From Streptomyces iranensis (GTDB lineage: Bacteria > Actinomycetota > Actinomycetes > Streptomycetales > Streptomycetaceae), in the NCBI RefSeq assembly GCF_017874715.1, contig NZ_JAGGLR010000008.1, forward strand, positions 248,001 through 312,000: a stretch of DNA of 64,000 nucleotides. The letters run 5' to 3'. A program made the position numbers and the translations under genes. Within the stretch, counting starts at the first letter, position 1; each line of letters opens with the position of its first letter. The notes beneath the pieces are model-generated. The model saw nothing but the letters and a program-made list of their open reading frames with translations. It was not told where the DNA came from and did no database searches. Below are positions 31,693-40,951 of this stretch, piece by piece.

Positions 31693-33480
31693 TCAGGCCC
31701 CTGCCCCCAATCCCGCGATCGGGTTCTTCAGCGTGCCGATCAGCTGGAGGGCGCCGGCCGGGTCCTGGAGGTCTACCATTTCGCGGTTGTTGCGGAGCTG
31801 GAGGCGGTTGAGGCAGGAGAGGGCGAAGTCCTCGGCGAACATGTCGTACTGGGCGAATTTGTCCGCGAGGTGGGGGGCCGAGTGCTGGTAGGACAGGACG
31901 CAGTCGGCGACCGTCTGCCAGAAGGTGTCTTCCTCCAGGAGGCCCTCGCTGACGAGGATGCCGTTGAGGAAGCGCAGGAAGCAGTCGAAGACGTCCGTGA
32001 AGATCGAGAGGAGTTTCTTGTCCTCGGGGACGTCTACGCGGATGCGTTCCACGGTCGGGGGGAGGACCGCGGTGGGGTCCATGACGGCGATCTCCTCGGC
32101 GATGTCCTTGAAGATCACGCGCTGGACGGCGCCGTCCTCGATCACCAGGATGACGTTCTCGCCGTGCGGCATGAAGACCAGGTCGTAGGCGTAGAAGCTG
32201 TGCAGCACCGGGGTGAGGTAGGCGTCCAGGTAGCGGCGTAGCCACGTGGCGGGGGTGAGGCCGGATTCCTCGATGAGGGCGCTGACGAAGGAGGCGCCGT
32301 CCGGGTCGGTGTGGAGGAGGGACGCCATGGTGGCCAGGCGCTGGCCGGGTTCCAGGGAGGGGACGGGGCTCTCGCGCCACAGGGCCGCCAGCATCTTGCG
32401 GTACGGCGAGCCCTTCGCCGTGGCCGTCTCGTACTGGCGGTGGTGGTAGCCGATGGCTGCTCGTTCCCGGATGATGGAGAAACCCGCGGCACGGAAGGTC
32501 TCGTCCGAGGCGATCAGAGAGGCCAGCCAGTCGTTGATGGCCGGTGTCGCCTCCATGTACGCCGCCGACAAGCCCCGCATGAAGCCCATGTTCAGCACCG
32601 ACAGCGCGGTCTTCACATAGTGCTTGGACGGGTCGCTGGTGTTGAAGAACGTCCGGATCGACTGCTGGGCCAGGTACTCGTCGTCGCCGGGGCCCAGGCA
32701 CACCAGGTGCTGCCGGGCGACCTCGGCGGCGAAGCTGACCGACAGCTTGTTCCACCACTGCCAGGGGTGCACCGGCAGCAGGTGGTAGTCGGCCGGGTCC
32801 AGGCCGAGATCGGTGAGGGCCTGTGCGAAGCGGGCCCGGGTTTCCTCGCTCAGTTCGGAGTGGATCAGGGCGTCGTAGTCCAGGTCCGTGGAGGACGTGA
32901 AGGTGGAGCGGTCGCGGCGGGCGGCGAGCCAGATCAGGTGGACGGGGCTCGCGGTCTCGGGGGCGTACGAGAGGTATTCGTGGATGCCGAAGCCGAGGCG
33001 GCCGTTGTTGGCGACGAAGCAGGGGTGGCCCTCGGTCATCCCCGTCTCGATCTCCTGGAAGCCGGATTTGGCCAGCTGGGCGGCGGCCTCCGGCTCGTCG
33101 GCCAGTTTGAACGCCGTCCCGGAGAGGGTGGAGCTGATCTCCTCGAGGTAGACGGGGAGGACGTCCTCGCTCAGGCCGAGCCGCCCGCGCAGCTCGATGA
33201 AGAAGTCCAGCGCGTCCAGGGGGAGTTCGGCGTCGGTCCGGTCGTGGCGGGTGATGCTGTCCGCCTGGACCAGCCAGTGGTCCAGGGAGAGGACCCGGGC
33301 GGCGAAGCGGTAGGTCACCGCCCCGTCGTCGCTGGTCACGGCGTAGCGGCCGTCGGGGCCGAGCTCGGGCGCGAGCAGGCGCTCGTGGGTGAACTCGGCG
33401 AGGGCCTTGCGGATGAGGAGGCGGCCTGCCCGGTCCCACAGGTCGGGGGTGAGGTGGGCGACGGCGTCGCGGGGGCTCAT
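31693..33480 (-). CDS. desD: Desferrioxamine synthetase DesD (NIS synthetase)
   Basis: 595 residues of the IucA/IucC family of NRPS-independent siderophore synthetases. Typical blocks are HPCFVANNGRLGFG (about 178-191, ATP binding), LLPVHPWQWWNK and the C-terminal FhuF-like part (KDIAEEIAVMDP). It joins N-hydroxy-N-succinyl- or acetyl-cadaverine units with ATP to make desferrioxamines E/B. The ATG at 33480 overlaps the desC stop (ATGA). It is the last gene of desEFABCD and is likely iron-repressed through the box at 39460. Confidence 0.96.
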   Translation of the reverse strand: MSPRDAVAHLTPDLWDRAGRLLIRKALAEFTHERLLAPELGPDGRYAVTSDDGAVTYRFAARVLSLDHWLVQADSITRHDRTDAELPLDALDFFIELRGRLGLSEDVLPVYLEEISSTLSGTAFKLADEPEAAAQLAKSGFQEIETGMTEGHPCFVANNGRLGFGIHEYLSYAPETASPVHLIWLAARRDRSTFTSSTDLDYDALIHSELSEETRARFAQALTDLGLDPADYHLLPVHPWQWWNKLSVSFAAEVARQHLVCLGPGDDEYLAQQSIRTFFNTSDPSKHYVKTALSVLNMGFMRGLSAAYMEATPAINDWLASLIASDETFRAAGFSIIRERAAIGYHHRQYETATAKGSPYRKMLAALWRESPVPSLEPGQRLATMASLLHTDPDGASFVSALIEESGLTPATWLRRYLDAYLTPVLHSFYAYDLVFMPHGENVILVIEDGAVQRVIFKDIAEEIAVMDPTAVLPPTVERIRVDVPEDKKLLSIFTDVFDCFLRFLNGILVSEGLLEEDTFWQTVADCVLSYQHSAPHLADKFAQYDMFAEDFALSCLNRLQLRNNREMVDLQDPAGALQLIGTLKNPIAGLGAGA

Positions 33481-34202
33481 CGGGTCACTCCTTGGGCGTC
33501 GCGGTCGGTCCGGGCGGTCTGTTCGGTCCGGGCGGTCGGTTCGGTCCGGGCGGTCGGTTCGGTCCGTTCGGTCCGTTCGGTCCGGGCGTCGCGGTTGATC
33601 CGTTCGGTCCGGGCGGTGCGGGACGCGTCGGCGGCCAGTGCGGTGCGCGCGGCCTCGAACCGCTCGCGGGTGCAGATGCTGAGGTAGGCGTCCTTCTCGG
33701 GTTTGGCGATCTGCTCGACGATCTCGAAGCCGACGGCCGCGTTGAGCGCGTGCACCGCGTCGTTGCGCACATCGGGCTCCACGACGACGCGCCGGACGTG
33801 CGGATCGGAGAAGCAGAACTCCATGACGGCGTTGATCACGGCGAGGGTGAAGCCGTGCACCGGGGTGTCGGCCGGCGCGCACAGGAAGTGCATGCCGACG
33901 TCGCCGGGCCGGGCGGGGTAGAGACCGGCGAGTTCCACCCGCGACGGGTCGTAGCGCTCGGCCAGGAACGCCGGGCGTCCCTCGTGCAGGCCGATGAACG
34001 CCTCGTGGTGCGGATGCTCGTGGATCCTGCGGTACTCGGCGGTGACCTCCGCCTCGTCCGCCTCCTGCATCATCCAGTAGGACGCCTTGGGGTGGGTCAC
34101 CCAGCCGTGCAGCAGCGCGGCGTCGGCCGCCGGGTCCAGGGCGCGCAGGGCGAAGGTGCCCAGGCGCGCGTCCTTGTGCTCGAAGATCGGCGGAGGCGTC
34201 AT
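33477..34202 (-). CDS. desC: N-hydroxycadaverine acyltransferase DesC (GNAT)
   Basis: 241 residues of the AlcB/IucB-type GNAT fold: VTHPKASYWMMQEAD, then GDVGMHFLCAPADTP and the acetyl-CoA region VVEPDVRNDAVHALN. It acylates N-hydroxycadaverine with succinyl- or acetyl-CoA. The C-terminal 45 residues or so are a low-complexity tail built of RTERTEPTA units coded by tandem DNA repeats; they are outside the catalytic fold and probably vary between strains. Both ends overlap its neighbours (ATGA). Confidence 0.95.
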   Translation of the reverse strand: MTPPPIFEHKDARLGTFALRALDPAADAALLHGWVTHPKASYWMMQEADEAEVTAEYRRIHEHPHHEAFIGLHEGRPAFLAERYDPSRVELAGLYPARPGDVGMHFLCAPADTPVHGFTLAVINAVMEFCFSDPHVRRVVVEPDVRNDAVHALNAAVGFEIVEQIAKPEKDAYLSICTRERFEAARTALAADASRTARTERINRDARTERTERTEPTARTEPTARTEQTARTDRDAQGVTR

Positions 34203-35506
34203 GACACGGCTCCTTCCGGTGCGCCGAACTCCTGGAAGGCGATGGACTTCTCCACCGGATAGTGCTCCCGCCCCAGCAGCTCACGGATGATCCACGCGTT
34301 GCGGTACGGGCCCATGCCCAGGTCCGGGGAGGTCAGGCTGTGGGCGTGGGTGGCGCCGTTCTGGAGGAAGATGCCGCGCCCGGTGGTGTCGATGCTGTAG
34401 TTGCGGGCGACGTCGAAGCGGCCGTGGCGGTCCCAGCGGATGCGGTCGCGCACCGGGTCCAGGAAGGCGGGCATCTGGTAGCGGTAGCCGGTGGCCAGGA
34501 CGAGCCCCTGGGTGGTGAGCGAGAAGTCCCGCTCCTGCTCGGTATGGCGCAGCCCGAGGGTGTACGTCGCGGACTGCTCGTCGTACGCCGCGTCGGTGAG
34601 CGCGGTGTTGGTCAGCAGCCGGGTGGGCACCGGGCCGGTCACGCTCTTCTGGTACAGGAGGTCGAAGATGCCGTTGATGAGGTCGGCGTCGATCCCCTTG
34701 AACAGGCCCTTCTGCTCAGCCTCCAGCCGGTAGCGGGTGTCCTCGGGGAGCGCGTGGAAGTAGTCCACGTACTCGGGCGAGGTCATCTCCAGGGTGAGTT
34801 TGGTGTACTCCAGCGGGAAGAAGCGCGGGGAGCGGGTCACCCAGTTCAGCCGGTAGCCGCAGGTGTCGATGTCGGCGAGCAGGTCCTGGTAGATCTCGGC
34901 GGCGCTCTGGCCGCTGCCGACGACGGTGATGGACTCCTTGGACTGCAGCGCCTGCTTGTTCTCCAGATAGTCCGTGTTGTGCAGCAGATCGCCGCCGAGG
35001 CCCCGGCACACCTCGGGCAGGTACGGCGGGGTGCCGGTGCCCAGCACCAGGCGGCGGGCGCGGTGGGTGGTGGTCTCGCCGCTTGCGGGACGCAGGGCGC
35101 GCACCGTGTAGAGGCCGTCGGCCTCGTCGTACTCGACGCTCGTCACCTGGTGGCCGAAGCGGACGGAGGGGAGCTTCGCGGCGGCCCAGCGGCAGTAGTC
35201 GTTGTACTCGGCGCGCAGCGGATAGAAGATCTCGCGGATGTAGAAGGAGTACAGCCGTCCCGATTCCTTGAGGTAGTTGAGGAAGGAGTACGGGGAGGTG
35301 GGGTCGGCCAGGGTCACCAGGTCGGCCATGAACGGGGTCTGGAGGGTGACGCCGTCCAGCAGCATGCCCGGATGCCAGTCGAAGTCGGGCTTGCTCTCCA
35401 GGAACAGTCCGTCGAGTTCGTCGATCGGCTCGGTGAGGCAGGCAAGGCCCAGGTTGTAGGGGCCGAGCCCGACCGCGATGAAGTCGTAGGTGTGCGGGGT
35501 GGGCAC
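34199..35506 (-). CDS. desB: Cadaverine N-monooxygenase DesB
   Basis: 435 residues of the lysine/ornithine N-monooxygenase family: FAD motif VGLGPYNLGLA (about 11-21), NADPH motif VGSGQSAAEIYQDL and the ATGYRYQMP segment near the C-terminus. It hydroxylates cadaverine using FAD, NADPH and O2. The GTG at 35506 follows GGAGA. It starts 26 bp after desA and its stop overlaps desC by four bases. Confidence 0.96.
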   Translation of the reverse strand: MPTPHTYDFIAVGLGPYNLGLACLTEPIDELDGLFLESKPDFDWHPGMLLDGVTLQTPFMADLVTLADPTSPYSFLNYLKESGRLYSFYIREIFYPLRAEYNDYCRWAAAKLPSVRFGHQVTSVEYDEADGLYTVRALRPASGETTTHRARRLVLGTGTPPYLPEVCRGLGGDLLHNTDYLENKQALQSKESITVVGSGQSAAEIYQDLLADIDTCGYRLNWVTRSPRFFPLEYTKLTLEMTSPEYVDYFHALPEDTRYRLEAEQKGLFKGIDADLINGIFDLLYQKSVTGPVPTRLLTNTALTDAAYDEQSATYTLGLRHTEQERDFSLTTQGLVLATGYRYQMPAFLDPVRDRIRWDRHGRFDVARNYSIDTTGRGIFLQNGATHAHSLTSPDLGMGPYRNAWIIRELLGREHYPVEKSIAFQEFGAPEGAVS

Positions 35507-35532
35507 GAGGGTCTCCGGCGGGGTGAAGGGAC

Positions 35533-37119
35533 TCAGCTGGCGCGCGAGTGGCGGGGGCCGCTGAACTCGGGCTCGATGTGGAGGGCCAGGTACTGACCGG
35601 CGTGTTCGGCCAGCAGGTCCAGGACATACGCGATGTCGCTCAGCGAGGTCTCCGGGTTGAGCAGGGTGAACTTGAGGTGGTGACGGCCGTCGACGACGGT
35701 CCCGGCGACGACCGCCGCGCCGGAGGCGGCCAGCGCCTCCCGGGCGTGCAGATTGGCGCGGTCGACGAGGTCGGGGTCGCACGGCCCGTCGGACGGCGGT
35801 ACGTAGCGGAAGACCAGCGTGGACAGCTGGGGCTCGGTGACCACCTCGTAGCGCGGGTCGGTGTCCAGCAGGGCCCATGCCTCGGCGGCCCGCTCCACCA
35901 CCTCGTCGAAGAGCGTCCCGACGGCGTCCGCGCCCATGATCCGCAGCGTCAGCCAGAGCTTGAGCGCGTCGAAGCGGCGGGTGGTCTGGATGGACTTGTC
36001 CACCTGGTTGGGGATCAGCTTCCGGGCGCTGCGCTCGGGGTTGAGATAGTCCGCGTGGTACGTGGCGTGGCTCAGCGTGGCGCGGTCGCGGACCAGGACG
36101 GCGCTGGAGCTGACCGGCTGGAAGAAGGACTTGTGGTAGTCCACGGTCACCGAGTCGGCGCGCTCGATGCCGTCCAGCAGGTGGCGGCGGGTCGGGGAGG
36201 CCAGCAGTCCGCAGCCGTACGCGGCGTCCACGTGCAGCCAGGTGCCGTGCCGGTCGCACAGCTCGGCGATCTCGGGCAGCGGGTCGATGGAGCCGAAGTC
36301 GGTGGTGCCCGCGGTGGCCACGACGGCCATGACGATCAGGCCCTCACGGCGGCAGCGGTTCAGCTCATGGGCGAGGGAGACGGTCCGCATCCGGCGGTCC
36401 TGGTCGCAGGGGACCGGGATGACGGCCTCGTAGCCGAGCCCCAGGATGGCGGCGGCCTTCTGGATGGAGAAGTGGCTGACCTGGGAGGTGAGGATGCGCA
36501 GCCGGGGCAGGATCGCGGATTTGGCGATCGGCTCGCCGGCGGCGGTGGCCTCCTTCTCGACCAGGGTGCACGCCTCGTCGCGGGCCAGCAGCATCGCCTG
36601 GAGATTGGACTGGGTGCCGCCGCTGGTGAAGATGCCGTCCGCGGCCTCGCCGAGGCCGATGCGCTCGGCGGTCCAGTCGATCAGCCGGCGCTCGATCAGG
36701 GTGCCGCCGGCGCTCTGGTCCCAGGTGTCGAGCGAGGAGTTGACGGCGGAGAGGACGGCCTCGCCCAGCAGTGCGGGGATCACGACGGGGCAGTTGAGAT
36801 GGGCCAGGTAGCGCGGGTGGTGGAAGTAGACGGCGTCCTTGAGGTAGACGCTCTCCAGCTCCTTGAGCGCGGCGTCCGGATCGCCGAGCGGGCGCTCCAG
36901 GTCGATTCCGGAGATCTCGGGGGCGAGTTCGGCGGGGGTGACGCCGGTGAAGGGGCGCTCGGCGCGGGCGACGGTGGCGGCCACCAGTCCGACGCCGTCG
37001 GTCACGGAGCGCCGATAGCGTTCCGCCGTACGGCCGTTGAAGAGGTGGGCCCTGCCATCCGCCGCCCCGGGTATCGGCTCCGGCGACGGGTCCTCAGCGG
37101 TCTGCGCGAGGAAACTCAC
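35533..37119 (-). CDS. desA: Lysine decarboxylase DesA (PLP)
   Basis: 528 residues of the group II PLP decarboxylase family. The PLP lysine is in VDYHKSFF (about 330), with HVDAAYG upstream and the SGGTQSNLQAM phosphate-binding block (about 166-176). It makes cadaverine from lysine, the first step to desferrioxamine. The GTG at 37119 has AAGGGA upstream. It begins after a 303-bp gap behind desF, so it may have its own promoter. Confidence 0.96.
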   Translation of the reverse strand: MSFLAQTAEDPSPEPIPGAADGRAHLFNGRTAERYRRSVTDGVGLVAATVARAERPFTGVTPAELAPEISGIDLERPLGDPDAALKELESVYLKDAVYFHHPRYLAHLNCPVVIPALLGEAVLSAVNSSLDTWDQSAGGTLIERRLIDWTAERIGLGEAADGIFTSGGTQSNLQAMLLARDEACTLVEKEATAAGEPIAKSAILPRLRILTSQVSHFSIQKAAAILGLGYEAVIPVPCDQDRRMRTVSLAHELNRCRREGLIVMAVVATAGTTDFGSIDPLPEIAELCDRHGTWLHVDAAYGCGLLASPTRRHLLDGIERADSVTVDYHKSFFQPVSSSAVLVRDRATLSHATYHADYLNPERSARKLIPNQVDKSIQTTRRFDALKLWLTLRIMGADAVGTLFDEVVERAAEAWALLDTDPRYEVVTEPQLSTLVFRYVPPSDGPCDPDLVDRANLHAREALAASGAAVVAGTVVDGRHHLKFTLLNPETSLSDIAYVLDLLAEHAGQYLALHIEPEFSGPRHSRAS

Positions 37120-37422
37120 GTTCTGTCCCTTCTGGAAACGAGCATGCGGGCGTGCGGACGGCGCGGGCATGCGGCTGGGTGGGGGAGGGCGGCCCACGGC
37201 CTGATGGCCTGATGGCCTGACGGCCTGATGGGCGTGCGGGAGCGCTGGACGTGGCGGCGGGGCGCGTGGGGGCGCGCCGAGCGGTCGGCCGGCCGGTGTC
37301 CAGCGGTCGGTCCTCTGCGGTCCTTCGGATGGATTCAGTTGTGCGACGCGGTTGTGTGTGCGTGTGTGGGGGGCAGCTGTGGGCCGGGGCTGTGGGGATG
37401 GAGAGCGGGTACGGCGACGGGG
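37120..37422. other. Gap between desF and desA with small repeats
   Basis: This 303-bp space contains GGCCTGATGGCCTGA-type decamer repeats (about 37197-37230) and a GT-rich tract (about 37350-37372). I see no iron box and no AT-rich promoter here. Either desA is read through from desE/desF or its promoter is not of a recognisable type. Confidence 0.5.
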
Positions 37423-38310
37423 TCAGTCGTCGGTCGCGGGGCCGGTGCCCGACACGGCCTCCTCGACGAGCTGCTCCTCACAGGCGCCCAGGCGCCAGTA
37501 GCCGGTGAAGGTGACGGCCTTACGGTCGAAGCCGCGCTCGCGCACCAGGTGGCGGCGCAGCGCCTTGACCGTTCCCGCCTCGCCCGCGATCCAGGCGTAC
37601 GGCGTGCCGTGGGGCAGCTCGGTGGCGCCCACCGCGTCCAGCAGCAGGGCGGAGCGCGGGGTGCCGGGGGCCACGGCGTCCCGGACCAGCCAGGTGATCT
37701 CGGCTTTCGCCTCGGTGCGCAGCTCCTGGATGTCCTCGGCGTGCTGGACCTCGAGCCACACCTTGACGGGGAAGTCGGCGGGCAGCCATTCGAGGATGCC
37801 CGCGATGGCGGGCAGGGCGGTCTCGTCGCCGGTGATCAGCACCCAGTCGGTCCTGGACGGCGGCCGGAAGTCCACCCCGCCGTTGTCCTCCAGGACCGGG
37901 CCCAGCAGGGTGACGCGGTCGCCGGCCTCGGCGCGTGCGGCCCAGCGGGCGGCGGGGCCGCTGTCGTGGTGGAGCGCGAAGTCCACGTCGATCTCGTCGG
38001 GGTCGCGGCGCTGTTGGCGCACCGTGTACGAGCGCATGATGCCGCGTTCGGCCGGGTCCATCGCCCGCCAGGTGGTGAACCAGCCCTCCCCGGCCTCGAC
38101 CGGCACCACCGGGGCGGTCTGGCCGGGGTGCGGCAGGAAGAGTTTGAAGCGCTGGTCGCGGCCTCCGCTGATGAAGTCCTTCAGACAGGTGCCGCCGAAG
38201 GTGATCCGCGCCATGGACGGTCCGAGCGAGCGGGTCCGTACGACCCGCGCGTCGAAGAACCGGAACGGGACGGCGGTGGTGGTGGCGGTTTTGATGGCTG
38301 CGGTGGTCAT
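37423..38310 (-). CDS. desF: Siderophore-interacting protein / ferric-siderophore reductase
   Basis: 295 residues of the SIP (ViuB) family: the FAD-binding MRSYTVRQ (about 92-99), VDFALHHDSGPAARWA and the C-terminal NAD(P)-like AWIAGEAGTVKALRRHL. It reduces Fe(III) bound to the internalised siderophore to release the metal. Between desE and desA on the same strand, as in the known desEFABCD layout. Confidence 0.94.
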   Translation of the reverse strand: MTTAAIKTATTTAVPFRFFDARVVRTRSLGPSMARITFGGTCLKDFISGGRDQRFKLFLPHPGQTAPVVPVEAGEGWFTTWRAMDPAERGIMRSYTVRQQRRDPDEIDVDFALHHDSGPAARWAARAEAGDRVTLLGPVLEDNGGVDFRPPSRTDWVLITGDETALPAIAGILEWLPADFPVKVWLEVQHAEDIQELRTEAKAEITWLVRDAVAPGTPRSALLLDAVGATELPHGTPYAWIAGEAGTVKALRRHLVRERGFDRKAVTFTGYWRLGACEEQLVEEAVSGTGPATDD

Positions 38311-38371
38311 GGGAGGGGGGTCTTCCCTTCGCTTGCCGTGGGGAGGCCGGGGCCAGCCGGTCGACTGACCG

Positions 38372-39397
38372 TCAGCTGACCTTCTTCGCGTCCTGGATGG
38401 CCTTGGTGAGGGATTCGACGAGCGGGGCGGCGCCGGCGTACGAGAAGCGCGGCTCGCTGCTCCAGGGGGTGAGCTGACCGGCCTTGACCGCGGCCAGCTT
38501 GGACCAGGTCGGCTTGGAGGTCAGGTCCTTGGGCTGGAGGGTCGCGGTGCGGTTGTCGAGGAAGAGCACATCGGCGTCGTACTTGTCGGCGTTCTCCCAG
38601 CTGAGGCTCTCGAAGTAGCCGCCCTTGTCGGGCTTTTCGGGGACGACGAAGTCGACGCCGAGCTCGCTGAAGTAGATCAGGTCGGCACTGATCCTCGGGT
38701 TGGAGACATAGAAGAGATCGGCGCTGGCGGAGCAGGCCATGACCTTGATCTTGTGCGATTTGACGGTTTTACGCAGAGTCTCGGCGGCCTTCTCGAACCG
38801 CGCCTTGGCGTCGGTGACCTTCTTGGCCTTCAGATCGGCGCCGAGCGCCTCGGCCAGTGCGGCGTAGCGCTTGATGGGCTCGAGCATGGAGATCCGGCCG
38901 GTGGTGATGGCGGCGCTGGGGGCCAGCTGCAGGATCTTCTGCTTGCTGTCGTCCGGGATGTAGAAGAGCGCGCCCGGGTCGTACATGTTGGTGATCAGCA
39001 GATCGGGGTTGAGCGAGGCGTACTTCTCGACGTTGAACTGCCCCCAGGTGTTGCCCAGGGACGTGGCCTGGTCGACGGGGAAGTCGCCCGCCTGGACGTC
39101 CCGCTTGCCGTTCTTCAGCGTGGTCGGGCCGAAGACGCCCGTGATCTGCTTCTCGATGCCGAAGTCGTAGAGCGCGGCCGCCGCGGCGATATAGGCGACG
39201 ATGTGCTGTGGCCGGCTGTCGAGGCTGATCTTCTTCTTGCGGTCATCGGTGAACGACCAGGAGCCGCCGCCGTCGTCGCCGCCGGAGCCCGAACCGCCGT
39301 TGTCCCCGCAGGCGGTGACCAGGGCTCCGAGTCCGAGGGCGCCGCCCGCGGTGAGCAGACCGCGGCGGGAGAGGGGGAGTGCTCTGGCCTGGCGCAT
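38372..39397 (-). CDS. desE: Ferric-siderophore-binding lipoprotein
   Basis: 341 residues. The signal region has a twin-Arg (SRRGLLTAGG) and a lipobox LVTAC with Cys near residue 31, followed by a Gly/Ser/Asp linker. The rest is a FecB/FhuD-type helical-backbone binding protein (PQHIVAYIAAAAALYDFG, TNMYDPGAL). It captures ferrioxamine on the cell surface for an ABC importer coded elsewhere. The ATG at 39397 is preceded by GAGAGAG. The iron box lies 63 bp upstream. Confidence 0.94.
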   Translation of the reverse strand: MRQARALPLSRRGLLTAGGALGLGALVTACGDNGGSGSGGDDGGGSWSFTDDRKKKISLDSRPQHIVAYIAAAAALYDFGIEKQITGVFGPTTLKNGKRDVQAGDFPVDQATSLGNTWGQFNVEKYASLNPDLLITNMYDPGALFYIPDDSKQKILQLAPSAAITTGRISMLEPIKRYAALAEALGADLKAKKVTDAKARFEKAAETLRKTVKSHKIKVMACSASADLFYVSNPRISADLIYFSELGVDFVVPEKPDKGGYFESLSWENADKYDADVLFLDNRTATLQPKDLTSKPTWSKLAAVKAGQLTPWSSEPRFSYAGAAPLVESLTKAIQDAKKVS

Positions 39398-39459
39398 GTG
39401 GTGCTCTCTCTCGATGCATACGGGGTACGTGGTCACGGGACGGCGACCCGAGGACGTAG

Positions 39460-39478
39460 TTAGGTTAGCCTAACCAAC
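39460..39478. promoter_or_regulatory. Iron box (DmdR1/IdeR-type) of the des operon
   Basis: TTAGGTTAGCCTAACCAAC matches the DtxR-family iron box (TTAGGTTAGSCTAACCTAA) in 16 of 19 bases with a perfect central TTAGSCTAA-like dyad. It lies upstream of desE and should repress the siderophore operon when iron is plentiful. Confidence 0.85.
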
Positions 39479-39548
39479 CTGTTTGTCCAGTGGGTGGGGT
39501 CGTTCCGAACCTCACATCGAGGGGCTCATACGGCCGTTCAGGGCGGAT

Positions 39549-40562
39549 TCACAGGTCCAGCACCAATCGCGGGCCACTGCAGCGTGAGACGCAGATCATC
39601 ATCGTCTCGCCCGAGGCCCGCTCCTCGTCGGTGAGCACGGAGTCGTGGTGGTCCACCTCCCCCTCGAGGACGTCCGTCTCACACGTCCCACAGGTGCCCT
39701 CTTCGCATGAGTACAAAACCGGTACCCCCGCCGCCTCGACCGTGCGCAGCACGCTGCGCTCCGGCTCCACGGTGAGGGTCAGTCCGGAGCGGGTGAGCAC
39801 CAACTCGAAGGCCCGGCTTTCCGATTCGGTGTCCGCGCCGTCCGTACGGGGCTGGAACCGCTCGGTGCGCAGGGACCCCTCCGGCCAGTCGCGGCACGCC
39901 TCCTCGGCGGCCTGGAGCAGCGGCTCGGGGCCGCAGCAGTAGACCAGGGTGCCGGGACCGGCCGGGGCGGTGAGGTGCGGCGCGGTGAGATACGGGGCGG
40001 TGAGATGCGGCGCGGTCAGATATGGCGCGAGGTCGAGCAGGCCCTCCTCGTCCTGCGGCACCAGGCGCACCTTGTCGCCGTGACGGTCGGCGAGCTCGTC
40101 CGCGAAGGCCATCGAGGCACGGGTGCGTCCGCCGTAGAGCAGCCGCCAGTCGGCGCCCGCGGCCTCGGCGGCGGCCGTCATGGGGAGGAGAGGCGTGATG
40201 CCGATGCCGCCCGCGATGAACAGATAGCGGGCCGCCGGGCGCAGCGCGAAGTGGTTGCGCGGCCCGCGCACCCGCACCGTGCTGCCCTCGGTGAGGGTGT
40301 CGTGCACATGGGCGGAGCCGCCGCGTCCGGCGGGGGCGCGGAGTACCGCGATCCGCCAGGAGGCGCGGTCGGCGGGGTCGCCGCACAGCGAGTACTGCCG
40401 GGTCGGGCCCGTGTCGAGGAGGAGGTCGAGATGGGCGCCGGGCTCCCAGGCGGGGAGGTCGCGGCCCGCCGGGTGGCGCAGCGTCAGCGCCACCACGTCC
40501 GGGGCCACCTCCTCCCTGCGGGCCACGAGCAGGGTGTCCTCGTACTCGCCGCCGGGGTTCAT
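39549..40562 (-). CDS. Oxygenase reductase (PDR/VanB-type, FMN-NAD-2Fe2S)
   Basis: 337 residues in the phthalate-dioxygenase-reductase order: a flavin domain (RQYSLCG about 55-61), an NAD domain (FIAGGIGITPLLPM, YCCGPEPLL) and a C-terminal plant-type 2Fe-2S domain (CEEGTCGTCETDV). Between NAD blocks is an in-frame repeat of APYLTAPHLT units (about residues 180-200). It feeds electrons from NADH to the Rieske oxygenase two genes upstream. Start overlaps the stop of the small gene before it (ATGA). Confidence 0.92.
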   Translation of the reverse strand: MNPGGEYEDTLLVARREEVAPDVVALTLRHPAGRDLPAWEPGAHLDLLLDTGPTRQYSLCGDPADRASWRIAVLRAPAGRGGSAHVHDTLTEGSTVRVRGPRNHFALRPAARYLFIAGGIGITPLLPMTAAAEAAGADWRLLYGGRTRASMAFADELADRHGDKVRLVPQDEEGLLDLAPYLTAPHLTAPYLTAPHLTAPAGPGTLVYCCGPEPLLQAAEEACRDWPEGSLRTERFQPRTDGADTESESRAFELVLTRSGLTLTVEPERSVLRTVEAAGVPVLYSCEEGTCGTCETDVLEGEVDHHDSVLTDEERASGETMMICVSRCSGPRLVLDL

Positions 40563-40951
40563 GAACGGGGCTCCTCACGGTGGCCGGTGGGCCGGTACTC
40601 GGCGGGACCGGCGAGGTGGTTTCCGGTGGAGTGGCTTCCGGCCGGGTGGTTTCCGGCGGGGTGGTCTCCGGCGGGGTGGTCTCCGGCGGGATGGTCTCCG
40701 CCGGGACGGTGGCCGCTGGGATGGGCGAGCATCCACTGCCACAGCTTGACCGGGTCCTCCGCGGTGCGCTCGGCGCCGCAGTGGCAGACCCCGTGCAGCA
40801 CATCGGTGCCGGGCAGCCAGTCGATCCGGTACACCTCGGCCGTGGGCGTGCCGCTCGCCCACCCGTCGCCTGCCGCCCACCCGTCGCCCGCCGCCCACTC
40901 GTCGCCCGCCGCCACCCTCAATGGAGGCGCTGCGCGCTGCTCGCGCCTCAT
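40559..40951 (-). CDS. Small repeat-bearing protein of the Rieske operon
   Basis: 130 residues. A central block, VYRIDWLPGTDVLHGVCHCG then DPVKLWQWMLAHPSGH (about 40-82), looks conserved-protein-like and has a CxC pair. It is flanked by low-complexity repeats: AAGDGW units at the N-side and HPAGD/HPAGN units at the C-side. Both ends overlap neighbours by four bases (ATGA), so it is co-translated with oxygenase and reductase. Its job is unknown; an accessory role for the oxygenase is an inference. Confidence 0.65.
   Translation of the reverse strand: MRREQRAAPPLRVAAGDEWAAGDGWAAGDGWASGTPTAEVYRIDWLPGTDVLHGVCHCGAERTAEDPVKLWQWMLAHPSGHRPGGDHPAGDHPAGDHPAGNHPAGSHSTGNHLAGPAEYRPTGHREEPRS

Noticed and set aside
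35548..37212. A long open frame on the plus strand opposite desA
   Set aside because: It is the high-GC antisense shadow of desA. Its composition is not protein-like and it matches no family. The same holds for long frames opposite the amidase, desB-desD, the exporter at 45.8 kb and fruA.
37197..37230. Repeats that might be a CRISPR array (also at 24.0, 44.9, 47.4, 48.9 and 50.3 kb)
   Set aside because: Units are 7-18 bp, contiguous and imperfect, without unique spacers or cas genes. They are minisatellites.
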